Source: Akkermansia sp. (lineage in GTDB: Bacteria > Verrucomicrobiota > Verrucomicrobiia > Verrucomicrobiales > Akkermansiaceae). Taken from it: DNA of 64,000 nt. The translations under genes and the position numbers were made by a program. The notes below the pieces were generated by a model. The model had not been told where the DNA came from. It worked only from the letters and a program-made list of their open reading frames with translations, and ran no database searches. Below, one piece after another: positions 33,018 through 41,182 of the stretch. Location of the stretch: contig JAFQGF010000003.1 of NCBI GenBank assembly GCA_017415555.1, positions 1 to 64,000 on the forward strand, in the 5' to 3' direction. The first letter of the stretch is position 1, and every line of letters begins with the position of its first letter.

Positions 33018-33943
33018 TGCTGTTTCATCAGCCGCAGAATGTTGACAGGAGCCGCCGACGCTTGTACAGGGAATTTTACTTGTCCGGGGAACACAAGATA
33101 ATACTGACCTTCCCTCGGCAGGTTGAAGGTGGCAAACTTGCGCACGTCATCGCGAGAGGTCGGCAGCAATTGCTCTTCCAGAACTTTACCTGTGGCATCC
33201 ACTAATTGGACGGTTTGTTTTTCCTCGCTCCGGGGGAGAACGTCGAGCATGAGGCGTTGCTTGTTCTCCGGCAGACCGGCCGCAATATACCATGCCGTAG
33301 CCAATTCCCGATAGCGGGCCGTAACGTCTTCTGCAGCAATGGGGGCATTCCGGAAGGCTCCTACAGGAAATATCCATTCCCCCTGCGGGTGCTGAGCCAC
33401 AATATGTTGTGCTGGTTGCTCCGGGTCCAGCATGCCTATATTTTCCATCACCCACCCTGTATTGAAGGCTTTTTCGTTAAATTCAATCATCTGCCATTTA
33501 CCATCCAGCCAAACCTCCGGCCAGGTGTGATTGCCGGGCACATGATTCCAGGTAGGCACCCCTACTGCACGAGCCGGTATGCCAATCGACCGAAAAGCAC
33601 ACACCATCAGAATTGTCTGCCCGGTACAGGATATTTTCTTCTCGGCGAGAGCCTCCAGGGCATTCATATCCTGCTTTCTGCGTTCGCGGGAATAATAGGT
33701 GCCGGTAAGGGCTGTCATGTTTGCCGCGATGTGCAGCACAGCCTCCCGGGCTGTCTTGCATTCCTTTACGGCAGGAACGAAAATATCTGCCACGGGTTTA
33801 CGCCAGTTGCAGTCAACCTCGCTGAGCACACGATTACTTTCCAGATAAAGCGTGCGCACGTCATCCGGTATTTCCTGCTGCCAGCGGGCAAAAGCAGGGC
33901 AGTTAAGGATGGCGGCAGCAAGGATGCAGAGCAATTTTTTCAT
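33014..33943 (-). CDS. secreted transglutaminase-like protein
   Basis: 309 residues from the ATG at 33943, which opens a signal peptide (MKKLLCILAAAILNCPAFA). The transglutaminase-core pattern is visible: Cys106 in KKISCTGQTILMVCAFRSIGIPARAVGVP, and His139 in GNHTWPEVWLDGKWQMIEFN. The third residue, normally Asp, appears as Asn156 or is displaced. The C-terminal 130 residues look like a beta-sandwich (VQLVDATGKVLEEQLL..REGQYYLVFPGQVKFPV). It may be a periplasmic peptidase or a non-catalytic binding protein. Overlaps miaB and the 131-residue gene by four bases each, so the three are co-translated. Confidence 0.78.
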   Translation of the reverse strand: MKKLLCILAAAILNCPAFARWQQEIPDDVRTLYLESNRVLSEVDCNWRKPVADIFVPAVKECKTAREAVLHIAANMTALTGTYYSRERRKQDMNALEALAEKKISCTGQTILMVCAFRSIGIPARAVGVPTWNHVPGNHTWPEVWLDGKWQMIEFNEKAFNTGWVMENIGMLDPEQPAQHIVAQHPQGEWIFPVGAFRNAPIAAEDVTARYRELATAWYIAAGLPENKQRLMLDVLPRSEEKQTVQLVDATGKVLEEQLLPTSRDDVRKFATFNLPREGQYYLVFPGQVKFPVQASAAPVNILRLMKQQ

Positions 33944-35301
33944 TGCAGTACGGAACCGTAGAGGGTGAATCCGGTGCATTCATCGATGCGCACCGGCACA
34001 ATGCTGCCTACCTCTGCCGTGCCGCCTTCGATGATGACAGGCTTATTCTGCGAGGTACGCCCCTGGAGTCGGTCGGGATTATTCTTGCTGGGCCCCTCCA
34101 CCAGGATGGTCTGCTGTGTACCTACCAAGGCCATGTTTCGAGCCGTGGCTATGCGGTTAACACACTCCAGCAAATCATGATTGCGCTCTTCCTTTACACG
34201 CAGGCAAATTTGCTCCGCCATGGCAGCCGCGGGAGTGTCACGGCGCGGAGAATATTGGAAAATAAAGGCGTTATCGAACTGGATGCGCTCCACTGCAGCT
34301 TTGGTCTGTTGGTAATCCTCGTCCGTTTCGCCGGGGAAGCCTACGATGATATCTGTCGTGATGGCGAGATCTGGACGAGCCTCGCGCATGGCCTCGCAGA
34401 GCTGGAGGTATTTCTCATTCTTGTAGGGGCGCAGCATCAGCTTGAGAATGCGATCGCTGCCGCTCTGCATGGGGAAGTGAATGTGACTGCACAGCTTAGG
34501 CAGGTAGGTGTAGGCATTCACCAAATCCTGCCGGAACCCAATGGGGTGCGGCGAGGTGAAGCGTATGCGCTCCAGCCCGTCAATCTCGTGCAGGGCTTCC
34601 AGCAGACGCACAAAGGCTCCGCGCCCATTGATAAGAGGTTCATCCTTGCCGTAGCGATTCACAATCTGCCCCAGGAGGGTGATTTCCTTCACGCCGCGAG
34701 CCACAAGCTCACGAGCTTCCACCAGGATATCCTCCTGCGGACGACTGCATTCACTGCCCCGGGTACTGGGCACGATGCAGTAGGAGCATTTCATGTCGCA
34801 GCCCTGCATGATGGAAACGAACGCAGTACAGTTGCCTGCAGGGGGGAGGTGGTCTTTAATAGCATTCTGGAAGCCGTCCTCGTGCTCTACGGCACAGATA
34901 TGGGCACCCCGGCGGAACGGCTCTGTGATATTCTGCCCCAGGCGGCTGCGCAGCAGGCGGTTGCAGTGCAGATACACATTGTGGTACTGACGTGTGCCGC
35001 TTACGAGGTCCAGGCGAGGGATATCGCGGAAGAGGCTACGCTGACGGCTCTGGCACATGCAGCCCATGAAGCCGTACACCACCCAGGGCTTGGCCGTGGG
35101 GCGGGAGCAAAGCAGCCCCATCTTACCGAGTGCTTTCAGCTCCGCCTTTTCGCGCACGGAGCAAGTGTTGATGAGGATAATATCTGCCTCTGCCTCATCT
35201 TTTGTGATGTCGTAGCCACCCGCCAGGAACATGCTCAGCACCTGTTCGCTGTCACGCTCGTTCATCTGGCATCCATAGGTCTTTATCAGTACGCTCGGCA
35301 T
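33940..35301 (-). CDS. miaB: tRNA-2-methylthio-N6-dimethylallyladenosine synthase
   Basis: Radical SAM methylthiotransferase that converts i6A37 to ms2i6A in tRNAs reading UNN codons. 453 residues: N-terminal UPF0004 domain with the first cluster Cys (TYGCQMNERDSEQ, NTCSVRE, YGFMGCMCQ), radical SAM motif CDMKCSYC, GLERIRFTSPHP, DIIVGFPGE, and a C-terminal TRAM domain (VGTQQTILVEGP..LQGRT). Its promoter gives a leader of about 20 bases. It shares its operon with two envelope proteins, with no obvious functional link. Confidence 0.95.
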   Translation of the reverse strand: MPSVLIKTYGCQMNERDSEQVLSMFLAGGYDITKDEAEADIILINTCSVREKAELKALGKMGLLCSRPTAKPWVVYGFMGCMCQSRQRSLFRDIPRLDLVSGTRQYHNVYLHCNRLLRSRLGQNITEPFRRGAHICAVEHEDGFQNAIKDHLPPAGNCTAFVSIMQGCDMKCSYCIVPSTRGSECSRPQEDILVEARELVARGVKEITLLGQIVNRYGKDEPLINGRGAFVRLLEALHEIDGLERIRFTSPHPIGFRQDLVNAYTYLPKLCSHIHFPMQSGSDRILKLMLRPYKNEKYLQLCEAMREARPDLAITTDIIVGFPGETDEDYQQTKAAVERIQFDNAFIFQYSPRRDTPAAAMAEQICLRVKEERNHDLLECVNRIATARNMALVGTQQTILVEGPSKNNPDRLQGRTSQNKPVIIEGGTAEVGSIVPVRIDECTGFTLYGSVLQ

Positions 35302-35327
35302 GGTCTGAATGATAAAATTCGGGCGGG

Positions 35328-35356
35328 AGTGTAACAGGTTATGCCCGTTTTGGCAA
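35328..35356 (-). promoter_or_regulatory. promoter of miaB
   Basis: Minus strand: TTGCCA (35356-35351), 17 bases, TACACT (35333-35328), 26 bases to the ATG. Confidence 0.6.
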
Positions 35357-35361
35357 GCCTT

Positions 35362-36042
35362 TTATTCGCCTGTAAACTCAATCTCTTGCCCTTTGTGAGC
35401 CTTGCGAATGTTGCGGATATAGCGCTGGCGGGCAGGGTGGTTGATGTAGCGGGCGTGCCATTCATCCGGCAGCATGGCTACAGATTCATGGCTCACCTTC
35501 GTCGCCGTGGCTTTCACTATGCCGTGCAGACAATCGATGTGCATAAGCTCATTGCCTTTGCTGTCCTTCAGGCTCAGCCGGTCAATGATGTGGGCGTGGG
35601 CGGAAAGCGAAGGTGGCAACATTGTTTCCGAGATATAGGAATGCCCGCGTCCATCGGTCGCGACACTGACGTAAAAATGGGGAAGGAACTCGTGTTCCGG
35701 TATAGGCGGTGCAGCTGAGGCATGGCTCAGAATGCTACGCAGGGCTGCCAGCTCGCTGCGGCTGAGCTTTACGCCTTTCACCGGTGGCATATCTCCACCG
35801 CAGCAACAGCAATCGCCCGGCACGCGGCAGAATTCTGCCGTGGCAGCCTCTGCCAGTTTCTGCTGAAACGCGTTGAATGTCTGTTGTCTATTGCGGCAGT
35901 GCTCAGCATACTCCTTCGCTTTGCGTCCTGCATTGATTCGTGCAGCTTTTTGCTCCAGCATCTCCATCGTTGGCGGTTCGGGAACAGTGTTGCAGGCTGT
36001 TGCCAGAAGCAGAGTAATAATGGCGGCAATGATTGTCTTCAT
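35362..36042 (-). CDS. hypothetical lipoprotein, paralogue of the preceding gene
   Basis: A 226-residue putative lipoprotein with lipobox ATAC (MKTIIAAIITLLLATACNT). A helical, charged region follows, then Cys-rich CRVPGDCCCCGGD near residue 75, and a domain with SRSELAALRSILS that matches SASEQAELRRILS in the upstream 471-residue lipoprotein. The cluster of four consecutive Cys is unusual for a periplasmic protein and might bind metal. Starts within the stop of the upstream gene (ATGA), so the two are co-translated. Function unknown. Confidence 0.7.
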   Translation of the reverse strand: MKTIIAAIITLLLATACNTVPEPPTMEMLEQKAARINAGRKAKEYAEHCRNRQQTFNAFQQKLAEAATAEFCRVPGDCCCCGGDMPPVKGVKLSRSELAALRSILSHASAAPPIPEHEFLPHFYVSVATDGRGHSYISETMLPPSLSAHAHIIDRLSLKDSKGNELMHIDCLHGIVKATATKVSHESVAMLPDEWHARYINHPARQRYIRNIRKAHKGQEIEFTGE

Positions 36043-37454
36043 TTTTCGGTAAAGTAAGCCTTCTGGGGGTGGTAAAGATAGGTCTTGCGAATCTTGTGTC
36101 TTGTGACATGGGAGTCTTCTTTTTCGTCCGCAGAACGCAGCTCGGTATAGAACACATGCAGCTGAGTGGCATCTCCGGACGTGTCATCCAGTACCAGGCT
36201 TGCCATGGGCGGGGAGAACACGCTGCCGTTGTCGTGAGCATCGTAGAAGGGAATTGTTATTCCGGGAAGGGAGATGGTACCATTACCTTTGGATGTGGTG
36301 TGAACAGACATGGAAACATTGCTGCTATTTATTATAAGCACGCCGTTCAAATCGTATTCCCCCATCTCCGGCACCAGACGTTGCAAATGTGCACTGAGGT
36401 CAATGCGTTCGCCCGCCTTCAGCTGAATATAGAAGTCTTGCCCCTTGGGAGTCGTTTCGCTCTTCGGGTTGAGGATATGTCGCAAACGGCGAGCATCTGC
36501 ATCTCCTAGCTCAATTTTAGCCAGTTGCGTAGTGCATGAGGAGGAGCAGATGAAGTCATCCCGCAGACTCAGAAGGGTGGAGCCATCTTCCGAAAGAAAA
36601 TCGAGATAGGTATGATACGTCGGTGTGGCATAGAGCTCTGCATCTCTCTGCACCGGCTGAGCTCCGGAAAGAATGCGGCGCAGCTCTGCCTGTTCGGATG
36701 CGGAGATGGAAATGGTGGTGTGTTTTGCGGTGTCGCGGATATGGAGTTTGCGCAGTCGGATTGCGGCGCAATTCTCCGCCGCCGCTTTTACCTTCTGGGT
36801 AAACTGTTTGTTGAAGGCTATACCTTTGGCCGGGAGTTTTTTGCTCCGATGTTCGGAGGCTGCATAGGTGGCATCTATTGTAGCCTGCTGCTGTCGTTGC
36901 ATGGCAAGACAGTAACAGATTTCGTTCGGCAGGCTAAGGGCGGAGAGGAGAATGGAGCCGGGAATATCTATAGCCACAAAGGCCAATATGGATACCGGCA
37001 CTGTCCAGTATCGGTGAGGCGAAGGTTCCGGCGACATCAGCTTAATAGGGCGGTAGTCATTACCCACCGTGTACCATGGATAAACATGTCGCATCTTTTC
37101 CGACTTCTGCTCAGGCACGGTGTATGCCGGCAGAGAGTCTCGTTTTTGTCCGGAATCCGGGGAGAAATAGTATTGCTCCTGCAATACCTCTTCTATTGTA
37201 AAGTTAGCATGCGGCAACTGACTAAAAGTAGGGTCCTGAATAGTAATGGGATGATTTGCAGAAAGCCTTACACGCTTTGTTTCCACATATTGCGTGTCGC
37301 CTACCCGGTAAACTTTCCAATCGTCTGTGTCAATGGGAACAATGAGAGCCTCGCTTTTCCGGTCGAAGTTGCTGATGGCTCCCGCTACGTCCACGCGAAC
37401 GCAACCGGTAAGAGCACATGCAGTAAGAATAAGGAAGATGGGGGTCGATTTCAT
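36039..37454 (-). CDS. hypothetical lipoprotein with a membrane-helix insert
   Basis: A 471-residue putative lipoprotein: leader MKSTPIFLILTACALTGCVRV with lipobox LTGC. Around residues 150-175 there is a hydrophobic segment (WTVPVSILAFVAIDIPGSILLSAL), so the chain may cross the membrane after the lipid anchor or lie in it. The C-terminal half has the domain shared with the next gene (ISASEQAELRRILS near 255, then a beta-rich section). It follows queC by 12 bases at the end of a queuosine/cysS run. Not recognised. Confidence 0.7.
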   Translation of the reverse strand: MKSTPIFLILTACALTGCVRVDVAGAISNFDRKSEALIVPIDTDDWKVYRVGDTQYVETKRVRLSANHPITIQDPTFSQLPHANFTIEEVLQEQYYFSPDSGQKRDSLPAYTVPEQKSEKMRHVYPWYTVGNDYRPIKLMSPEPSPHRYWTVPVSILAFVAIDIPGSILLSALSLPNEICYCLAMQRQQQATIDATYAASEHRSKKLPAKGIAFNKQFTQKVKAAAENCAAIRLRKLHIRDTAKHTTISISASEQAELRRILSGAQPVQRDAELYATPTYHTYLDFLSEDGSTLLSLRDDFICSSSCTTQLAKIELGDADARRLRHILNPKSETTPKGQDFYIQLKAGERIDLSAHLQRLVPEMGEYDLNGVLIINSSNVSMSVHTTSKGNGTISLPGITIPFYDAHDNGSVFSPPMASLVLDDTSGDATQLHVFYTELRSADEKEDSHVTRHKIRKTYLYHPQKAYFTEK

Positions 37455-37466
37455 AGTGTCAGATAG

Positions 37467-38123
37467 TTAAGACTCGTACTCTGTCGGGTCTGGGATTCCG
37501 GCAGAGGCGAAGGATTCCCGGCGTTCTCGACAGGTGGCACATTGGCCGCAGTGCTGCTCGCGTCCGCAGTAGCACGAATAGGTGTGGGCAAAGTCCACAC
37601 CCAGAGCGGCTCCGATGGCTGTAATCTCCGCCTTCGTGTTGGTTATGAAGGGCCGCAGAATCTGCAGCCCGGCGTAGGTACCCAGAGAAATGGCAGAGGC
37701 CATGGCGGCCATGAAATCTTCCCGGCAATCCGGGTAGAGAGCGTGGTCACCACCATGAGCAGCAATCACAATGCCCTCTGCTTTGTTGCTCTCTGCAATC
37801 CCGGCGGCAATTGCCAGGAAGATGCCGTTGCGAAAGGGGACTACGGTCTGGCGCAGATTATCCTCCGCATAATCGGCGGTGGGGATGGCATCGGCCCCAC
37901 TGAGCAGAGCACTCTGCAAGTGGGCTGAGATGCTGCGCAAATCAATTTCGTGGTAGGGAACACCGAGCAGCTCTGCCTGCCAACGAGCACAGGCTAACTC
38001 CCGTGCGGCGTGGTTGCTGCCGTAGTCGAAGGAAAGGGCGCACACCACCTCGTGGTGGCGGTGCGCCCAGTGAAGAGCGGTGGTGGAATCCAGCCCGCCG
38101 GAGAGTAAAACAGCTACTTTCAT
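37467..38123 (-). CDS. queC: 7-cyano-7-deazaguanine synthase
   Basis: ATP-dependent enzyme turning 7-carboxy-7-deazaguanine into preQ0, a queuosine precursor. 218 residues. PP-loop SGGLDSTTALHWA at the N-terminus, AAHGGDHALYPDCREDFM, and the zinc site CYCGREQHCGQCATCRERRESF near the C-terminus are all present. Start overlaps the queF stop by four bases; together they cover the steps CDG to preQ0 to preQ1. queD and queE are not in the window. Confidence 0.95.
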   Translation of the reverse strand: MKVAVLLSGGLDSTTALHWAHRHHEVVCALSFDYGSNHAARELACARWQAELLGVPYHEIDLRSISAHLQSALLSGADAIPTADYAEDNLRQTVVPFRNGIFLAIAAGIAESNKAEGIVIAAHGGDHALYPDCREDFMAAMASAISLGTYAGLQILRPFITNTKAEITAIGAALGVDFAHTYSCYCGREQHCGQCATCRERRESFASAGIPDPTEYES

Positions 38124-38533
38124 GCGGGGCGGTTCTCCGGCTTGTGCTCAGCAGTACAGGTGAGCTGAATGCCGCCGCGGGCTCCGAACTTGCCTTCCAC
38201 CTTCATCCAGGCGGGCTCTACGGCGGCCACGAGGTCATCCAGAATGCGGTTGACAACATGCTCGTTGAAGGCTGCATAGTTGCGGAAGGAAACGAGGTAG
38301 TACTTGAGGCTCTTAGTCTCCACAACTTTTTCTGCCGGAGTGTAGGTGATGGTCAGCTCACAGCTGTCCGGCTGCCCCGTCACGGGGCAGAGGGAGGAAA
38401 ACTCGTGCGTGGTGAGCGTCACCACATAGGGGCGCTGCGGGCTGCGGTTCGGGAAGGCCTCCAGCTTAGCTTCCTCCGGAGTGCGGAAGAATTCGCTGTG
38501 TTTACCGAGCAGGGAAAGAGCTTTGTTGTCCAT
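38120..38533 (-). CDS. queF: NADPH-dependent 7-cyano-7-deazaguanine reductase, short (YkvM) type
   Basis: Reduces preQ0 to preQ1 for queuosine tRNA modification. 137 residues, the short single-domain type. Catalytic Cys in FSSLCPVTGQPDSCELTI, followed by the typical VVETKSLKYYLVSFRN with the substrate Glu, and a HVVNRILDDL stretch. Lies eight bases after cysS and overlaps queC, whose product is its substrate. Confidence 0.95.
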   Translation of the reverse strand: MDNKALSLLGKHSEFFRTPEEAKLEAFPNRSPQRPYVVTLTTHEFSSLCPVTGQPDSCELTITYTPAEKVVETKSLKYYLVSFRNYAAFNEHVVNRILDDLVAAVEPAWMKVEGKFGARGGIQLTCTAEHKPENRPA

Positions 38534-38541
38534 GTCTTAGT

Positions 38542-39957
38542 TTACGCTTTGGTGAGTTTGTAGCCGTCCTTACCGTCCTTCATGGCCCAGCCCAGCTCGG
38601 CAAGCTTGCCGCGCAGGGCATCTGCTGTAGCCCAGTCCTTTGCCAGACGTGCGGCCCAGCGCTCATCGGCTATGGCCTTGATGTCCTCCGGCACTTCGAT
38701 ATCGGCATCAGGATCTGGCAGTTGCAGTCCGAGAGCCTCCATAATGAAGCGGAAGGCTTTCCACATGCCGGTAGCCTCTTCGGCATTCATTTCGGCAGGT
38801 TTAATGCCCTTGATTGCGCTGAAAACATGGCCAAGAGCCTCCGGGCCGTTCAGATCGTCCTCCAGACTGTCCCAAGCGGGTTGAAAAACACCGAGGGCAG
38901 GGGCTTTCTTGACGAGGTCGCGGTAGGTTGGTTCCTTGGCTCCGCTGGCTTTGGCAAGTTCCTTGTCGAAACGTCCCAGCTTATTGAGGGCACTGGTGGC
39001 GTCCTTCATGCCGGTGAGAGTGAAGTTGAGCGGGCGGCGGTAGTAGGCGCCAGCCAGCACGTAGCGCAGGGCAGCGGGGGTGTAGCCCATCTCCTGCAGC
39101 TGGTCGAGGGTGTACATATTGCCGAGGCTCTTACTCATCTTAGCACCATCCACCAGAAGGTGGGTCACATGGAACCAGTGGCGGGCAAACTCGCCGCCAC
39201 AGGCACAGCGACTCTGTGCAATCTCATTCTCATGGTGAGGGAACACCAAATCCACGCCACCGGAGTGCAGGTCAAAGGTGTCGCCCAGGTACTTGTGGCT
39301 CATGGCAGAGCACTCCAGGTGCCAACCGGGACGCCCTTCACCCCAGGGGGAGGGCCAATAGTTAGGTCCATCTTCCGGGCGGCGGGCTTTCCACAGCACG
39401 AAGTCGGCCACGCTGTCTTTCTCGTACTCGTCTGTATCAGCACGGGTGTTGGCGGTTTTACCCAGGTCCAACTCCTGGCGGTCCAGGTGTGCCAGACGGC
39501 CATAGTCGGCATAGGAGGAAATACGGAAGTACACCGAGCCATCGTCGCTCTGGTAGGCATGCTTAGCATCCATGAGCTTCTGCACAATATCAAGCTGTTC
39601 TCTGATGTGGCCTACGGCGCTGGGCTCCACATGCGGCGCGAGGCAGTTGAGGGCCTTGCAGTCATCATGGAACTTGACTGTCCATTTGGCAGTGTATTCA
39701 CCCAGGGGCATGCCCTGTGCCTGGGAGTTGCGGATGGTCTTATCGTCCACGTCCGTGAGGTTGCGTACATGTTTGGTACGCAGCCCCCCCAGCTCTACCA
39801 CACGGCGGAATACATCCTGCACCACGAACGTGCGGAAATTGCCGATATGTGCTGCGGCGTACACGGTCGGGCCGCAACAGTAGAAGCGCAGCTGTTTGCC
39901 GTCCTCTGCCTGCACGGGCTTCATCGCCCCCGACTGTGTATCGTAAAGGTGTAACAT
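38542..39957 (-). CDS. cysS: cysteinyl-tRNA synthetase
   Basis: Class I synthetase charging tRNA-Cys. 471 residues from the ATG at 39957 ([10 protein letters not shown]), chosen because the -10 box ends nine bases before it and overlaps or precedes the ATGs at 39966 and 39975. Zinc ligands YCCGPTVY and the later Cys/His of WHLECSAM and FPHHENE, the HIGH-like AHIGN, and KMSKS (AKMSKSLGN) are seen. The C-terminal helical bundle is normal. First gene of a run with queF and queC. Confidence 0.96.
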   Translation of the reverse strand: MLHLYDTQSGAMKPVQAEDGKQLRFYCCGPTVYAAAHIGNFRTFVVQDVFRRVVELGGLRTKHVRNLTDVDDKTIRNSQAQGMPLGEYTAKWTVKFHDDCKALNCLAPHVEPSAVGHIREQLDIVQKLMDAKHAYQSDDGSVYFRISSYADYGRLAHLDRQELDLGKTANTRADTDEYEKDSVADFVLWKARRPEDGPNYWPSPWGEGRPGWHLECSAMSHKYLGDTFDLHSGGVDLVFPHHENEIAQSRCACGGEFARHWFHVTHLLVDGAKMSKSLGNMYTLDQLQEMGYTPAALRYVLAGAYYRRPLNFTLTGMKDATSALNKLGRFDKELAKASGAKEPTYRDLVKKAPALGVFQPAWDSLEDDLNGPEALGHVFSAIKGIKPAEMNAEEATGMWKAFRFIMEALGLQLPDPDADIEVPEDIKAIADERWAARLAKDWATADALRGKLAELGWAMKDGKDGYKLTKA

Positions 39958-39966
39958 AACGCGCAT

Positions 39967-39995
39967 AGTATGCACGCAGAGGTAGATTATGTCAA
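39967..39995 (-). promoter_or_regulatory. promoter of the cysS-queF-queC run, leaderless arrangement
   Basis: Minus strand: a perfect TTGACA (39995-39990), 17 bases, CATACT (39972-39967), nine bases to the ATG at 39957. Confidence 0.6.
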
Positions 39996-40026
39996 GCTGA
40001 CATGGCGTCAGTCTTTCGTTTTGTTC

Positions 40027-40055
40027 TTTACCGGAATGGGGAAATGTGGTAATTT
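40027..40055 (+). promoter_or_regulatory. possible promoter of the transglutaminase-like lipoprotein gene
   Basis: TTTACC (40027-40032), 17 bases, TAATTT (40050-40055), seven bases to the ATG at 40063. A weaker match than its neighbours, but the same geometry. Confidence 0.4.
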
Positions 40056-40062
40056 TACAGGC

Positions 40063-41130
40063 ATGAGGATGTCCACCTGTGCCACGGTGATGCTATGCCT
40101 GTTGACCTGCTGTCATCGGGGCACCATGCCTGTGCACCGGACGCAGCTGATATCCACCCCGGCTCTGCAGCGACACGATGATGTGCTGTCACTTGCCAGA
40201 CGACAGATGGAGGAAATGGCTCCTCAGATATCCTTTACTCTTTCCGGCGGCAATGCATACAATCGCGCTTACGAGATAGCAGATACGCTGTTGCGGGATG
40301 GTGCAGCGGTTTCTTTCCGTATTCAGACTCGCGGGAACGAGGTGATTCTGGAACCTCGTTATGCAGATAATGAGTTGCTGTGGAAGGCTCATCAATCTGA
40401 AGCCGTACGAGCAACGCTGACAGATGCGCAACGGCGGGCTCTCGAGGTGGCAAGAAAGGTTGTCCGAGATGTCTGTGCAACGCATTCCGGTGAATACGAA
40501 CGGGCTCTGGCTCTGCATGATTTCCTCGTCCTGAACAGCACTTATAACGACAGTCTGTCCGGACAGGATACGGCCAATGCCACAACCCGCCTTCTATTGA
40601 GCGGACAGGGTGTATGCGACGCCTACACAAGAGCTTACAAGCTGATGCTCAACATTGCCGGCATTAAGAACATCTTTGTGGCAGGCGTGGCGCAAGGAGA
40701 AAATCACTGCTGGAATCTGGTGTGTCTGGAAGGCAGGTGGGTACATGTGGACTGCACCTACAGCGATCCCATGCCGGATGAACCGGGACGCCTTTGCCAT
40801 ACCCACTTTGCTCTACCGGATTCTCTCCTGGCGGCAGACCACAAATGGAATCATTCCGCCTACCCGGCAGCTACTTCTGCTGAGCTGTATTACCCCATGC
40901 GCTACCATCACTTCCCGACGATGCGGGATTTGCTTGTCTGGCTTGCGTATGAATCACAGCCACACCCCCATGTAACCGCCTACGTGGAAGAGCTCAGTCA
41001 CTTTGCTGACAAGCGCAGCGGTGCACAGTTTCTCATCGAACAAGCTCATGCAGAACTGAATGCTCATATTATCCGCAGTTTCTCGGTGGAGGAGCATCTT
41101 CCGGGCGTTATTGTCTGCAAGATACGGTGA
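40063..41130 (+). CDS. transglutaminase-like lipoprotein
   Basis: 355 residues from the ATG at 40063; an ATG two codons later is equally possible. Short leader MRMSTCATVMLCLLTCCHRG with a Cys pair that could be lipidated. The transglutaminase core is complete: Cys185 (LSGQGVCDAYTRAYKLML), His215 (GENHCWNLV), Asp230 (RWVHVDCTYSDP). This is the layout of bacterial extracellular peptidase-like members of the family. The N-terminal 120 residues are helical and lack a known fold name. It is transcribed divergently from cysS. Probable role in envelope protein or peptidoglycan peptide processing; inferred. Confidence 0.82.
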   Translation: MRMSTCATVMLCLLTCCHRGTMPVHRTQLISTPALQRHDDVLSLARRQMEEMAPQISFTLSGGNAYNRAYEIADTLLRDGAAVSFRIQTRGNEVILEPRYADNELLWKAHQSEAVRATLTDAQRRALEVARKVVRDVCATHSGEYERALALHDFLVLNSTYNDSLSGQDTANATTRLLLSGQGVCDAYTRAYKLMLNIAGIKNIFVAGVAQGENHCWNLVCLEGRWVHVDCTYSDPMPDEPGRLCHTHFALPDSLLAADHKWNHSAYPAATSAELYYPMRYHHFPTMRDLLVWLAYESQPHPHVTAYVEELSHFADKRSGAQFLIEQAHAELNAHIIRSFSVEEHLPGVIVCKIR

Positions 41131-41144
41131 AATTAAGTTTTGAC

Positions 41145-41173
41145 TTGACAAAAGAATAGCAAGCGTGTATAGT
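41145..41173 (+). promoter_or_regulatory. promoter of lepA, leaderless arrangement
   Basis: A perfect TTGACA (41145-41150), 17 bases, TATAGT (41168-41173), then nine bases to the ATG at 41183. Confidence 0.8.
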
Positions 41174-41182
41174 CCCGCGCGC

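Noticed and set aside
33943..35334. A 463-codon plus-strand frame opposite miaB
   Set aside because: Fully antisense to an unmistakable miaB; no motif or promoter.
38722..39954. A 410-codon plus-strand frame opposite cysS
   Set aside because: Antisense shadow of cysS; no family resemblance.
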